A stretch of 64,000 nucleotides of DNA, from NCBI GenBank assembly GCA_963978545.1, contig OZ021726.1:53799959-53863958 (forward strand). The letters run 5' to 3'. Positions 25,905 to 36,639 of this stretch are shown here, piece after piece. The translations under genes were made by a program, and so were the position numbers. The first letter of the stretch is position 1, and each line of letters opens with the position of its first letter. The notes beneath the pieces are model-generated. The model was not told where the DNA came from and did not search any database. It was given only the letters and a program-made list of their open reading frames with translations. Origin of the DNA: Linyphia triangularis. Its lineage: Eukaryota > Arthropoda > Arachnida > Araneae > Linyphiidae.

Positions 25905-26115
25905 CTTCGACCGCTGGAGAGACAAAAAAGTTTTCCAAACAAATTTCCTTAGTTTGTCAAAACGGGAGACCATGCCCGGTCAGACGCGCTGCTGAAGTAT
26001 TCCATGAAAGGGCCCCAACGTTGGTCCGAGCCAACAGGATCTCCGAGGGAGCCAATCAGTTTGAACCTTTTGTTCAATAGCAAAAGTTCACTTATGGTCG
26101 GCCGAATAATACGTA
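25905..26115. other. Isolated GC-rich patch
   Basis: Between two AT-rich stretches this 200-bp segment contains CGACCGCTGG, GGTCAGACGCGCTGCTG, GGGCCCCAACGTTGG and the CCAAT-box-like GCCAATCA (about 26051), ending near an ACGTAAGTAC donor-like site (26110). It could be a promoter with a non-coding first exon, or a relic of a mobile element. No coding frame is supported. Confidence 0.3.
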
Positions 26116-26179
26116 AGTACCCAATCTTCTAGCCTACAATACAATGAGCAGATGCAATGTTAACCAGCTATAATTAGTT

Positions 26180-26910
26180 ATTTCAATTAACCATATGTAT
26201 ACATAAAGTAATTAAAGTATAGGATTCGGTAAGAAAAAAAATCGATTCCCCCCACTCCACGTTTTGGAATATCCCAATTTCAAAAAAGTGATCTAGAAAA
26301 AATTTGTGTCTGCGGACAGCATAACTCCCGAAAAATATTACCTACGATGTTCAAATTTGGTGATGGTACAGGAACCTACCATCAAGGTTTTCGTCAAAAT
26401 CGCCCATGCGCATAATGCAGCTGCCATTGAAAAAAATCATGTTTTTCTGTAATTGCTAAAAAACGGCTCTAACGATTTTGTTCAAAATCGCTGGTAATGC
26501 CTCTTAAGGTGTTATAAACGTCCCCACCGCCGAAATTCCCGTAAAAATGCTTTAATGGCGTAAAAAGTTGGAAAATCAAATGCCCTTAACTCAGAGTTCT
26601 CTTTCCTTGAGCATACCTCATCAACGATCGTTTTGTTCTTCTCTCCCCAGTTTCAGTTATAAGGATTATATCAGAATTGTTGAAAAGTATATCGCCAAAT
26701 TCATCACTTAGGCGGTTTTTTTTTTTTGTTTTGTTTTGTTGTTGTTGTTGAAAGATCCATACAAGAATTATCGCAAAAAATATCGCCTGAGTGGCCACTT
26801 ATGCTATAGAAATGATGAAAATATAAAAACGGTAAATGACACAAATCCACGTCAATATTATAGTGTAATTGAAAGTTGTGCGATGTTTTATAAGCATTGG
26901 GTATCTTTAG
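26180..26910 (+). mobile_element. Interspersed repeat family R1, copy 1
   Basis: It shares an approximately 650-bp sequence with 52340-53024 and with 59720-61047. Common blocks are CTCCACGTTTTG, AGCATAACTCCCGA, GATGTTCAAATTTGGTG, CATCAACGATCGTTTT and GTGTAATTGAAAGTTG. It has no coding capacity. In this copy the terminal CTAG seen in the others has decayed to CTTTAG. A T/GTT-rich simple stretch (26712-26748) and the continuation to 26910 are included. Confidence 0.8.
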
Positions 26911-27803
26911 TTTTGAACTGCCCCAGTGATTACGCTGTGGGTGCTTTTTGAGCAAAATATTTAAGAACTTTCTTAAACGCTAAAATTAGAAAGTGTGGTT
27001 TAACATTTTTCCTGAGGACCTTTTGATACAAAATTTTCAAAATTTTGCTATCTCAAATTTAGTTATCAACCTAAAAGAACAAGCAAGCTGAAGGGTGAAA
27101 GTATTTTTCCAGTTGATATTTGGTATAAAATAGCATTATATTCAAAAATTAATAGTAATTTTATTATAAAAGTGCTTTGACAAATAACTCATCATGAGTG
27201 AGGGAAATTGTAATCATTTTAGCATTTTGTTAAAATGAAAATTGTGATTTTAGCTTTTTTGCTGAAGAAATTTTGTACCCCAGCTTAAACACTGATCTCT
27301 CTATTAAGTGCGTATGACATACAGTAGGTAAAAATATCTTACAATATTATATCCAAATTAGATTGGGAAAAATTGCCTATCTGAGAATTTCGAATGAATC
27401 TGACACATAAACACTGTATGTAGGAAAAGTGAGGAACGTTTTCTTTCATTCCATTGGGTTTCCCCCACTATACATGATTCTCTTACGACTTCATGAATAA
27501 AGCGATTTGTTTTTTAAAATCAAAGTAAGTTTATGATCAGATTGTAGAGGAGGCAACTTAGTTAAAAAAGCGACCTCAACTCAAGCACAAAATTGATTTT
27601 CCAATTGGATGACTAATTTGTAGAATGTACTGAAAAAAATCATAGGCATTAAATTAAGAAATTTTAGTCAGAAGAGATCCAGTAAAAATCAAAAAGGAGT
27701 TATAGTAGTACACAATCTGTTTAACGATGAATTTTAATTTTAAAAATTATAAAATATGTTTTAATACTTACACAACATATACAAATACTAATACACATTT
27801 ACA
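26911..27803. other. Intergenic AT-rich stretch
   Basis: No gene, repeat or structured signal is recognised. Confidence 0.4.
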
Positions 27804-28094
27804 TTATATTATTGCTATAGAAATCAGAAGGTTTCCATTTTCTTGAGCGTTTATCTCTAAACATATTTTATGGGCCAATTCTGTAGAAAACATTTGAGAA
27901 ACCTTCACCCTTGGATTGAAATTTGGAATATTAAAATTTATTTTACTCCATTTATTTCTATCTGGATGGGAATGGTAAGGTATTTCAGCTACCGGCCAAA
28001 CTACCGCATCTAATTCCTTAAGAAATGACTCGTTTTGTTCGTATTTGTTGCTACTACATACCACTGTGAACAGTTCCCAAAAATATTTTGTCAT
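27804..28094 (-). CDS. Hypothetical protein of 96 aa
   Basis: It opens at an ATG (28092-28094) and reads MTKYFWELFTVVCSSNKYEQ at its start. The composition is balanced, with Trp, Cys, His and Pro as in real proteins and no low-complexity bias, e.g. AEIPYHSHPDRNKWSK and FSTELAHKICLEIN. No family is recognised. It may be a single exon, a remnant of a mobile-element protein, or a chance frame. Confidence 0.3.
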   Translation of the reverse strand: MTKYFWELFTVVCSSNKYEQNESFLKELDAVVWPVAEIPYHSHPDRNKWSKINFNIPNFNPRVKVSQMFSTELAHKICLEINAQENGNLLISIAII

Positions 28095-28324
28095 AATTTT
28101 ATTATGGCTATAATTATACTAAATGAAACTGACCCAGTATTTTTCAAATCAATATTTTACATACTAACCCTCGATTATATTTGACATTTTGTTTGTACTT
28201 CCAACCGAGCAAAAAGTCCAAATTTCCCGTTTTGGATTTTTCACGTTGAATAACATTTTAATCACCGAATAGGAGCCAAAAATAAAAAAATAAAAATAGA
28301 ATAATCACAGTGTGATGTATTGAT

Positions 28325-28513
28325 TTGGTTGTATATCAATTTATTTTGCGCAAGCACCAAACTGTGCCAGCGTGGCATATTGAGCATATACAAACTGTTA
28401 AAAATATTAAAAATTTTACAGGTGATATTTTCATGTTTCTTTCTTCATATATGTTTCCTCATCTTACTGAAACCGAGGAATGCGATACTCTTACTAATTT
28501 TCTGGCAATTTGA
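28325..28513 (+). CDS. Possible protein fragment of about 60 aa
   Basis: An open frame without a convincing ATG reads VVYQFILRKHQTVPAWHIEH, later YMFPHLTETEECDTL, and ends at TGA. The composition is protein-like, but no family is recognised and no splice sites clearly bound it. It lies 230 bases from the opposite-strand frame at 27804-28094, and both could be debris of one element. Confidence 0.22.
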   Translation: MVVYQFILRKHQTVPAWHIEHIQTVKNIKNFTGDIFMFLSSYMFPHLTETEECDTLTNFLAI

Positions 28514-28699
28514 ACAAACAAAAGAAAATTTAAATTTTCAATTGATAAGAATCACGTTAAAAAAAATGCCTATACTAGTAAAATACTTAAACAGACAAAA
28601 TACGCACAATTGATGCATGAGATATAACTAGCTGCGTGGCTCCGCGTTACGGAGACCCATCGATGTATAGGCTCCAGCTTGTGGCGCCTCGCGAACAGG

Positions 28700-28870
28700 C
28701 TAGCTTTGTTCGCCGAAAGGTTCATTGTTAGGCAAACACAGCTCGCTTCGCTTGCTGAAAAGTTCATTGCACATAAGCACAGGATCGCTTCTCTCGTTGA
28801 AATGTTCATTGCTACGCGAGCACACAGACTCGCTTGCTCGTGAAAGGTTCATCGCTGCGCGAGTATAAAC
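28700..28870. repeat. 42-bp minisatellite, four units
   Basis: The core GAAAGGTTCATTGCTACGCGAGCA-like block recurs with TTCAT at 28721, 28763, 28805 and 28848, a 42-43 bp period. The units contain CTCGCTTCGCTTGCT, giving an unusually GC-rich island. The period is 14 codons, so the opposite-strand open frame shows a 14-residue repeat, which I regard as incidental. Confidence 0.75.
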
Positions 28871-28978
28871 TCGCTAAGAAATTAATTGTTACGTAAAACT
28901 TATTACCACTCCCCCTTCCTATCGAATACAATACCACGATCCCTTCCCCTCTTCTGAGAATATTTTAACATTGTGCCT

Positions 28979-29320
28979 GTCAAAAGTCCAATTAAAAGGC
29001 CAAAACTACTTATATTGAAAAATTTCGGAGCTGTTCGTCAATTAGAAGTCGCTTTGTACAAATTTAAATTAAAAACAAAAAAAAAAAATTAAGACTTCAA
29101 CATTTTGTTTGTCAAAAGTCCAATTAGATGGCCGAAACTACATATGTTGAAAATTTCAGAGCTATAGCCCTACTAATAGCCGTTTCGTAATAAAATTAAT
29201 TAAAAAAACTAATTAAAATATTAATATTATGTTTTTCAAAAGTCCAATTAAAAGGTCAAAACTACTTATGTTGAAAATTTCAGAGCTGTAGCCCTATTAG
29301 AAGTCGTTTCGTAAAAAAAA
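28979..29320. repeat. Three tandem units of about 124-132 bp
   Basis: TCAAAAGTCCAATTA starts near 28980, 29112 and 29236. Each is followed by AAACTACxTATxTTGAAAAxTTTC and then GTCGxTTxGTA. Spacer A-rich tracts differ in length. Confidence 0.8.
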
Positions 29321-29339
29321 TATTCCTAAAGATTTTTTT

Positions 29340-30030
29340 TTTTACTTAAATTAATATCAAAATTGGATAGACTAATAACATCAAGTTTGAAATCAGATCT
29401 TTTATCATAGACACCAATATGTTATCCTTGTCTTCCTTAATTTTAAAATTCAAGTCCAAATACTGTGCTCTTTTATTACAATCATTAGCTTTTCAACACC
29501 AATTCTTTAGGATAATTATCAATAACAGCTTCAAGTTCATTACAATTAAAAACCAATAAATCATCTATACATCTAAAGCCACCCATATAATTCTTTTTTA
29601 AAAAACCCCTTTCAAACATATGCAAAAGCACTAGAAAAAATATTACCCATAGGAATATACCCTTATTCGGTCTGAAAAAATCAATTCCATTGTAAACATA
29701 TTTAAAAAAAATATTGAATTAAGCTCGATCCAATCCCTCTTATCAAAATTCGAATCCCCAAGAAAAATTTCAAAAATATCATTGCAAATGTCAATAAGAT
29801 TAACATACGGAATACTGGTGGATAAGTTTTAAAAGTCGAAAGTATGGACAAAATCAATTTTGTTATTTCTAACAAAATCAAAAACTTCTTTATTGTTGTT
29901 AATCAAAAAATGTCTTTCAGATCCCTTGATTTTATTCAAAACAAACTTAAATTTAATTTTTTTTTTTACTTAGAATACTGTTATAACAATTAGTACTACA
30001 TGTAACAAATCTAAATTTCGGAGGCATAAT
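29340..30030 (-). pseudogene. Penelope-like reverse-transcriptase fossil, minus-strand copy
   Basis: Reverse-complemented, this matches the plus-strand copy that follows: the PPKFRFV region near 30020, an extra block around RHFLINNNKEVFDF that the plus copy lacks, the segment leading to DWIELN, and downstream the DDLLVFNCNELEAV segment and the DKRSDF motif near 29400. Frameshifts and stops are frequent. The two copies face head to head around 30030. Confidence 0.75.
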
Positions 30031-31265
30031 TTTATATGTAAAAGTTTTTTCAAACAGATAATGTTAGATGAATATAATAGTAACAATACTTATGATAGAA
30101 TTGGTTTTACCAAAAGAGAACTTGACAATAGACTTTTGGCTTTCAGTAAAAAAAGACACAAGTTTAAGGTTAATAGCTTGAAATATCCATATCTCTTTCC
30201 AACGATTAAATTTCATAAGAGACCTCCGAAATTTAGAAAACGAGTGGTTAGCAGGCTAGCTTTTAGGCCGCGAGGTTGCGGGTTCGAGTCCCGTGTTAGG
30301 CATGGGTGTTTGTAAATGTATATTGGCTTGTCTAATGACGAATGTTTCGGCGCATTATTGCCTTCGTGTTGCTGAAGACGCCAGATAATCTGAAAACAAC
30401 CAACCAACCGAAATTTAGATTTGTTGCATGCAGTTCTAATTGTTATAACAGTATTCTAAGTAAAAAAAATCAAAATTGATTTTATCCATACTTTTAAAAT
30501 TTGTTCACCTTTATTCCGCATGTTAATCTAATTGACATTTGCAATGATATTTTTGAAATTTATCCCCGAGATTCAAATTTAGTTCGTTGATTGGTTGGTT
30601 GAATTTTCCTGGCGCAAGGGCAACTCTAGGGCCAAACTGCAATTCGAATTTCGATAAGGGGGATTGGATCGAGCTTTGCAAATTCAATATTCTTGAAAAT
30701 TATGTTTACAATGGAATTGACTTTATCAGACAAAATAAGGGTATTTCTATGGGTAATAGTTTTTCTAGTGCTTTTGCGGACATTTATTTACGTATGTTTG
30801 AAAGGGATTTTCTAAAAAAGAATGATGTGGCTGGATTTAGATATATAGATGATTTATTGGTTTTTAATTGTAATGAGCTTGGAGCTGTTGTTGATATTTA
30901 TCCTAAAGAATTGGTGCCGACAAAAACTAATGATTTTAACAAAAGAGCACAGTATTTGGACTTGGATTTTAAAATTAAGGCAGATTATGTTAACATTATT
31001 GTCTATGATAAAAGATCCGATTTCAAATTTGATTTTATTAGTCTATGGAATTTTTATAGTAATTTAAGTAAAAAAATCTTTAGGAAAATCTTTTTTTCTC
31101 AATTTCATAGACTAATTGGCATTAACAATAATAAGAATGATTTGGATAGTGCATTGAAAATGTTTAGAAACAATTTAAGAATAAATGCATTTCCAAGATA
31201 TTTTTGTAATTTTAATGTTTTTTTGGTCTATACGTCCATATTTCGGGCGATATTGAAATTCCGAG
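30031..31265 (+). pseudogene. Penelope-like reverse-transcriptase fossil, plus-strand copy
   Basis: The N-terminal part (30061-30237: RELDNRLLAFSKKRHKF, YPYLFPTIKFHKRPPKF) is split by a SINE. After further frameshifts, an open frame from about 30640 to 31273 carries the palm: NKGISMGNSFSSAFADIYL (30738-30795), the catalytic FRYIDDLLVF (about 30837-30866), then LVPTKTN, YLDLDFKIK and YDKRSDFKFDF. G-x2-MG, YIDD and the YDKR-DF-F trailer fit the RT type of Penelope-like and related elements. No GIY-YIG domain was seen. A 60-bp insert (about 30582-30640, with TTGGTTGGTTG) flanked by TTCAAATTTAG/TTCGAATTTCG is probably a second SINE fragment. Confidence 0.78.
30238..30407 (+). mobile_element. tRNA-derived SINE, inserted in the RT fossil
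   Basis: It is the same family as 18457-18633 but lacks the first bases and a few near the A box. A perfect 12-bp duplication CCGAAATTTAGA (30226-30237 and 30408-30419) brackets it, so it landed after the RT copy was in place. Confidence 0.92.
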
Positions 31266-32225
31266 TTAAATAGCCCTAACTGGTACTTGGTCTTCAATAT
31301 AGATGGCGATTTTGTTTTTCTTTAAGTGCGAAGCTATTTTGTTTTTCGAAAGTGCGGGATTGTTTTTTTTTTTTTTTTTGTTTTTTTTCGGGATATTAGT
31401 GCGGTTTGATGAAAGTCATGTAGAAGGTTACTATTTCTGCCTAGATAGGTTTGTTGCTGTTTTTGGTAAGATATATGTTAATTTTTATACATTTATCTGA
31501 CTTGCTGCCTTGCAACAGGATACGACGGGGTACGAGGATGGATTGGTAATTTATTACTGATCTATTCTTCAGAAACGCATCCCCGAAATCCTGGCTGGGT
31601 TCGAACCCCTTGATAACGAGATCCAGTCGGGATTTCTTAACTTTTCAATCTTTTACTTAATGTAACTTTTACAATTTTCTATTTTTAAATTTGATGTATA
31701 GATTTCAGCATTCTATTTTCATGCAGCATTGCGCTAAAGATGAATTTTCAAAGTTGTTACAGTTTTTCAGCAAGACAATAGTTTTGTACTTCACTTTTAT
31801 ATTTAGCTTTCGGGACCAACTGGTGCACAATTAACCAAAAAAGCTGCAATTTTTAACTGAAAAGCCATTTCCGAACTATTAACCAAAGGGCTACAAAGGA
31901 ATCGAATCCATGTTACACCAAACAGCAAATCCATCAGACGGGCAGCCAAATAATACCACAAGGTTAAAAAAAAAAAAATACATGTACAAAAAGGATAACC
32001 AAATACAAAGTTTACGCTCATATTTGTTATTCGAGTTTAGATCTACTCAACAATCTCTCAATATAAATCCATCTTTTAAAACTATTTACTACAGTAGAAT
32101 TTATGATGTAGTCCAACAGATTGTTTAATTTATCAACCGCTCTATTGCGTTATAATTTTACGTTAAAATGCGGTTTATTTAACTTGTATACTTTACCTTC
32201 CGTATGTATTCCAGACCAAAAAAAG
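31266..32225. other. Intergenic, repeat debris
   Basis: It contains a T-rich tract (about 31361-31389), a B-box-like GGGTTCGAACCCC near 31592 and GGAATCGAATCC near 31899. Both could be fragments of other tRNA-derived repeats. No gene is supported. Confidence 0.35.
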
Positions 32226-32405
32226 TCGACCAGACGGCATAGTGGTTAGCGTGCTAGCTTCTAGACCGAGAGGTTGCGGATTCGAGTCCCGTGTAAGGCA
32301 TGGGTGTTTGTAAATATATGTTAGCTTGTCAAATGACGAATGTTTCGGCGCATTATAGCCCTCGTGTTGCTGACGGCGCCAGATAATCTGAAAACAACCA
32401 AACAA
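32226..32405 (+). mobile_element. tRNA-derived SINE
   Basis: A full-length family member with TAGTGGTTAGCGTGCTAG, GGATTCGAGTCCCGT and the common 3' tail. Flanks CCAGACCAAAAAAAG (left) and CCAGGCCAAAAAG (right) form a slightly diverged duplication, so it is older than the copies with perfect duplications. Confidence 0.88.
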
Positions 32406-33205
32406 CCAGGCCAAAAAGAACCCGACATCGGTATGGACTAAACAAATTGGATAAGATAATGTTTGAAATATTTTTTCTCACAATTTGCCGTGAGTATAGT
32501 GGTTAGTTAACAAACGTCAGAATTAATCTAAATGAACTTAATTTCGTGCATAAGTTAAAGCGTTGCAATAACTCAAAGTCGTAACTTGAAATGATATTTA
32601 TTCATGAACAATAGGTATTTAGACAACACATTTCCTCAAAGCACGCTTAGTTAAGTCAGTGCTGACATCCATAGATTAAAAGCAAAATAAATATATCATA
32701 AAGATATCATAGAACAACTAATAAATCATATTGACACTTTTGATTACTATACAGTATAAAAACTGGCTGAGCATTTGAATCAAGAAATTTCACTTACTGG
32801 CATATCAGGGTCAGGAAAATGGCAAACTCATGTGCACGTCATTGCGTCCGATAAAAATGCATATCTCTCTCAGGCATCACCACTTGACCGACTTGCTATC
32901 TCCCCAATTTCCTTCTGTCTCTTACGATCCCCCTCATAATTACATCAAAACTTCTCTCTCTACGCCATTGGAGCGGCTCGAATCCTTTATGGAATCGCCA
33001 ACTCTTATTTGACCAATTGGCCAAACCCCTGTTTAAATATTCCCCCAAAAGCTTCGGACAGAAACTTAAGGGGCTATGCACTTGTTGCAGTTTTAAACAG
33101 ACCCCTTAATACAATTTGTAAAATGTCTGTGGATATACAGCATGACACAATTGTACATGTTAGTTAAACGACATTACTATGGGCATTAACTTAAATTTTG
33201 TTAGT
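32406..33205. other. Intergenic, nothing recognised
   Basis: AT-rich with a pyrimidine-rich part at 32880-32990. Short open frames on both strands there lack any recognisable similarity. Confidence 0.35.
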
Positions 33206-33207
33206 TA

Positions 33208-33529
33208 CAGGGTTATTCAGAATTCGCTCCCGTGTTTCGAAGCGCTATAGTAAAAAAACTAAGACTAATACAGCAAATAAGAACATTTGAAAGAATATAG
33301 AAAAAATTCAAGTTTTATTTACATAGTTTACAGGTGTTCTATGTGTGAACCCTTGGTCACATAGCATACATCAATGCGATAGTCCTATTCCTGCCGAAAA
33401 GTCGAATGTTTCGGCGCATTATATCCCTCGTGTTGCTGACGGCGCCAGATAATTTGAAAACAACCAACCAACCTGCCGAAAAGTCCAGTCCTTGCTTCGA
33501 AACCCGGGAGGGAATTCTGAATAAACTTG
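33208..33529 (-). mobile_element. Tc1/mariner-type MITE retaining a transposase C-terminus
   Basis: The ends CAGGGTTATTCAGAATTC and the inverse of CAAGTTTATTCAGAATTC continue inverted to CGAAGC. TA dinucleotides flank both sides (33206-33207, 33530-33531). On the minus strand, just before a TAA at 33328-33330, the peptide YRIDVCYVTKGSHIEHL matches the C-terminus of an insect mariner-type transposase family. The rest of the transposase is gone. A truncated SINE is inserted inside. Confidence 0.8.
33404..33472 (+). mobile_element. 5'-truncated SINE inside the mariner MITE
   Basis: Only the last 69 bases of the SINE are present (GGCGCATTATATCCCTCG, GGCGCCAGATAATTTG and the AACAACCAACCAAC end). 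They are bracketed by a perfect 13-bp CTGCCGAAAAGTC at 33391-33403 and 33473-33485. Truncation at the 5' end with a target duplication is the hallmark of target-primed reverse transcription. Confidence 0.9.
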
Positions 33530-33531
33530 TA

Positions 33532-34449
33532 CTTTGAATGAAGCACATTCAATCTGCTACCGATTTAATTCATCAATTTGGTACATTGTGTACAAGTATC
33601 CCAAAGAAATTAAACGCGGCCTCTTGGCGGCAACCATTAGATTTCATAACTTTCTCTGGTTGACCATTTTACTTAGCGGGTTTCTTTACAACGTCTAGCT
33701 GTTTTGGGGTATTATTAAATTTTTTTTTAGTTTATTACATTTGAGACAGATAAAATACGGTCGATGGATGTTTTAGCGCCAATAACCATACCGTCGCTCC
33801 AAACTAAAAATTGAATAAACAACAATAGATTCACATTGCGCGATCGGGTTTTGTTTTTGATTTCCTGAGGGTGAATGGACCTGATCTAGTGGAGATGAGA
33901 AACAACAACACAGATTCATATAACGACTCTCGATATTGAGAACGACAATACATATCAAGAGGCAATACTGTAGAGGGATTTAAGTTTTCAATCAAAATCC
34001 GTTTTGTTTTCTTTAAGTAGAAATCCTCCTTACCACGCCAAGAAAAAGTGTCCATTCTTTTAATTAAAAGTATGTACCCTACTAGTTACCTTTAAAACAA
34101 GCAAATATATGTACAAAAAATAAATAGTAATAAAAAGTGAGTACGATGTAAATTTGCACTTGTTTTATACATGAAATAAATTGAGGATTACCAGCTTTAC
34201 TTACGAATAGATATAAAAAATTACGTTTTCAACACGATCACTTTAAGTTCGAAAAATAACATATATACTAACATTTTGCGAGAAACTTAGGCAAACCTCG
34301 GTGGCACAGTCTAGCGATCAAAACATACGTGGTACAAAATCAACCAGGCCCAGGAACTTTATTTTAAAATGAAGGTGGTTTTTTTTAACTCAAAGTTAAA
34401 ACGTGTTTTCAGAGCTTTAATAACAGTTCAATTTAATAGAAAAAATAAC
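33532..34449. other. Intergenic, nothing recognised
   Basis: No gene or named repeat is seen. Confidence 0.35.
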
Positions 34450-35286
34450 TTATACATTAGGGTTATTCAAAAATATTTGGGTAAAATTTTTTTTTTTACC
34501 TAGAGAACAAGACACCCCCTAATTTTTTTTACATCTACCCATATAAATGTTCTAGCAAAATTTCAGAATCCTACTCCAATTAAAAGATGGTGCTCAATGA
34601 ACAGTAAAATTTCGTATTTTGTGCGTTTTTGGGTATTTGTAGTGGATTTGGTAATAAGTATAATTGAAAGCAATTTTCTTAAAGAAAGTTTTTATTTATA
34701 CCATAATTAATTTAAAAAAAAAATAAGTTAGTAAAAGTTTATGAAATAATTAAACTGTAGAGGGCTCTACCCCTGCTCACAAACGCTCGTTAATCCCCCG
34801 TGCTACTCCATTATCTTTTTAAATTCTGATAAAATTGCCCCTATAAATTAGGCGGTATAAAATCCTGAAAAGCATTCAAAATAAGCTATTAATACACCTA
34901 AATACGAAATGAATAATTAGTGTGGTGTTATGTAGATCAGTAGTGGTGTTTATTTCATCCTTTAACCAAGCATTACAGTAACACTTGGCTGCATTTTTTG
35001 TAAGCCGAAAATGGTCGATCGGAAATTATCTAAATACCAAAATATAATTTCAAATCATAAAATTATCACTCAATAAATAGTGGACTAGCGAGTATAAATA
35101 GTTTCTAACTTTCAGCTGTATTCAAAGTTTCTAAATGTATAGCTGTACTTAATGAACATTTTCAAACGACACTCAATCTCCTACCAAGAACAACATCTAA
35201 TTGAAATCAATCGAATGAATAGTTAATAACATCTAAAAAAATATGGGTTGGGTATGGAAATTGTAAACAACATAAATCGTGTAGAT

Positions 35287-36171
35287 CAGCGTCAGCCATT
35301 AGGCGGCCCGCGGGCCGGATTCGGCCCGCGACAGCTTTTTCTCCGGCCCGCCAGCAGTACAGAAGAGCAAAAATCAAAGTTTGCTTAAATAATTTCAATT
35401 TGTCTACAATAGTATGCGTTTACTACCAAAAACCGCGTTTCCCATTAAGTGGCCCGCATCAGTAAGTCTGAAAAATCCTTCTTTTTTTCTTTTTTTTTCT
35501 TTTGGTCCTGAGACTGCCAGAAAAAATAAAAAAAGCAATAGTTTGAATTATTACCAATGACGCATTCCTTCGCATTGCTTAGTTTTATACTTATGATACC
35601 CCACCCCCTCGATTCGTGAATGGCACAATTCGATTTCTGCTTTTCTGAATGTGATGGGCAGGAGTTGGGTGTTTTAATGCATCTCTTTTGTTTTGACGTG
35701 ACAAGAAGTATCGTGATCTCTATGACTCCAGTGCAAAAATGGCGCTGAAGACTAGTTTTAAACACAAAGTAGATAGAGAAGAGCGGACCAGCCGTTATCG
35801 TCTCGAAATTAACATCGACTAAAATTGAAGATCCAGAATGAGTTTATGTCAAGTCACATTGTAATATTGTCACTAAAGATTAACTTCTTTTATGACTTTG
35901 ATTTACGATGTAAAGAATTTTTTTTTTAATTATTTGAAACAAGAATCAAATATGAATTGTTATTTTAATAATATAAAAAAGTTAAATTATTGTTTCAGTT
36001 TTCAAAATTGTTTTATATTGTTGAATCTTTAGTAATTATCACATTTCTAACATTGAACATATGTAGTAAAGCAATACGTATTTATTGGCGTATTCGGTCT
36101 AAATCTGCGGCCCGCGGAAAGTTCCAGCATAAGTCATGCTGCCCGTCTCTAAAAGACAGTGGCGAACGCTG
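35287..36171. mobile_element. hAT-like MITE with GGCCCGC-rich ends
   Basis: Left end CAGCGTCAGCCATTAGGCGG; right end inverse CAGCGTTCGCCACTG. A perfect 8-bp duplication GTGTAGAT lies at 35279-35286 and 36172-36179. Subterminal GGCCCGCGGGCC and GCGGCCCGCG are typical of many hAT elements. An ATGGCGCTGAAGAC near 35738 resembles the start of a hAT-derived transposase frame but is followed by stops. It is nested in the 34458-39038 transposon. Confidence 0.85.
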
Positions 36172-36639
36172 GTGTAGATGGTGCCATTCAGATTATCGTA
36201 ACCCACTGTCATTGTAGAGACATGTTCGATAACGAAACATTGAAAAATTACCATATCAAAAGTTCTTTTTGTAAGTAAAAAGTAAATATCAAGAGTTCTT
36301 TTTGTTACAAATTCTCCAAGACTGGCGTCATCTTTCAACATTTTTAATAGCTCGCACCCTTTTATATTTCTGGAATCTTTTGAGTTATTCATATCTGAAA
36401 TACTTTTTAATTTTTCCTTTGTGTAATTCTAAGTGAAAATATGGCTTAACCAACCAATTCATTTGAAAGATACCACATAAGCTTTTCCAGCGGCGATTCC
36501 AATTTTAAAATCCATTATCTTATACTTTTTAACGTTTTTGCACAAGTTCAGGTCACCACCAGAAAAAAGTGGGGCTTCTATCCATGTCTTTACTGTACAA
36601 AAAAGCATTGAACTGTACAAATAGCTGGAGCTGCATTTC

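Noticed and set aside
31560..31930. tRNA-like B boxes at about 31592 and 31899
   Set aside because: No matching A box or foldable cloverleaf was found; they are at most fragments of other SINEs.
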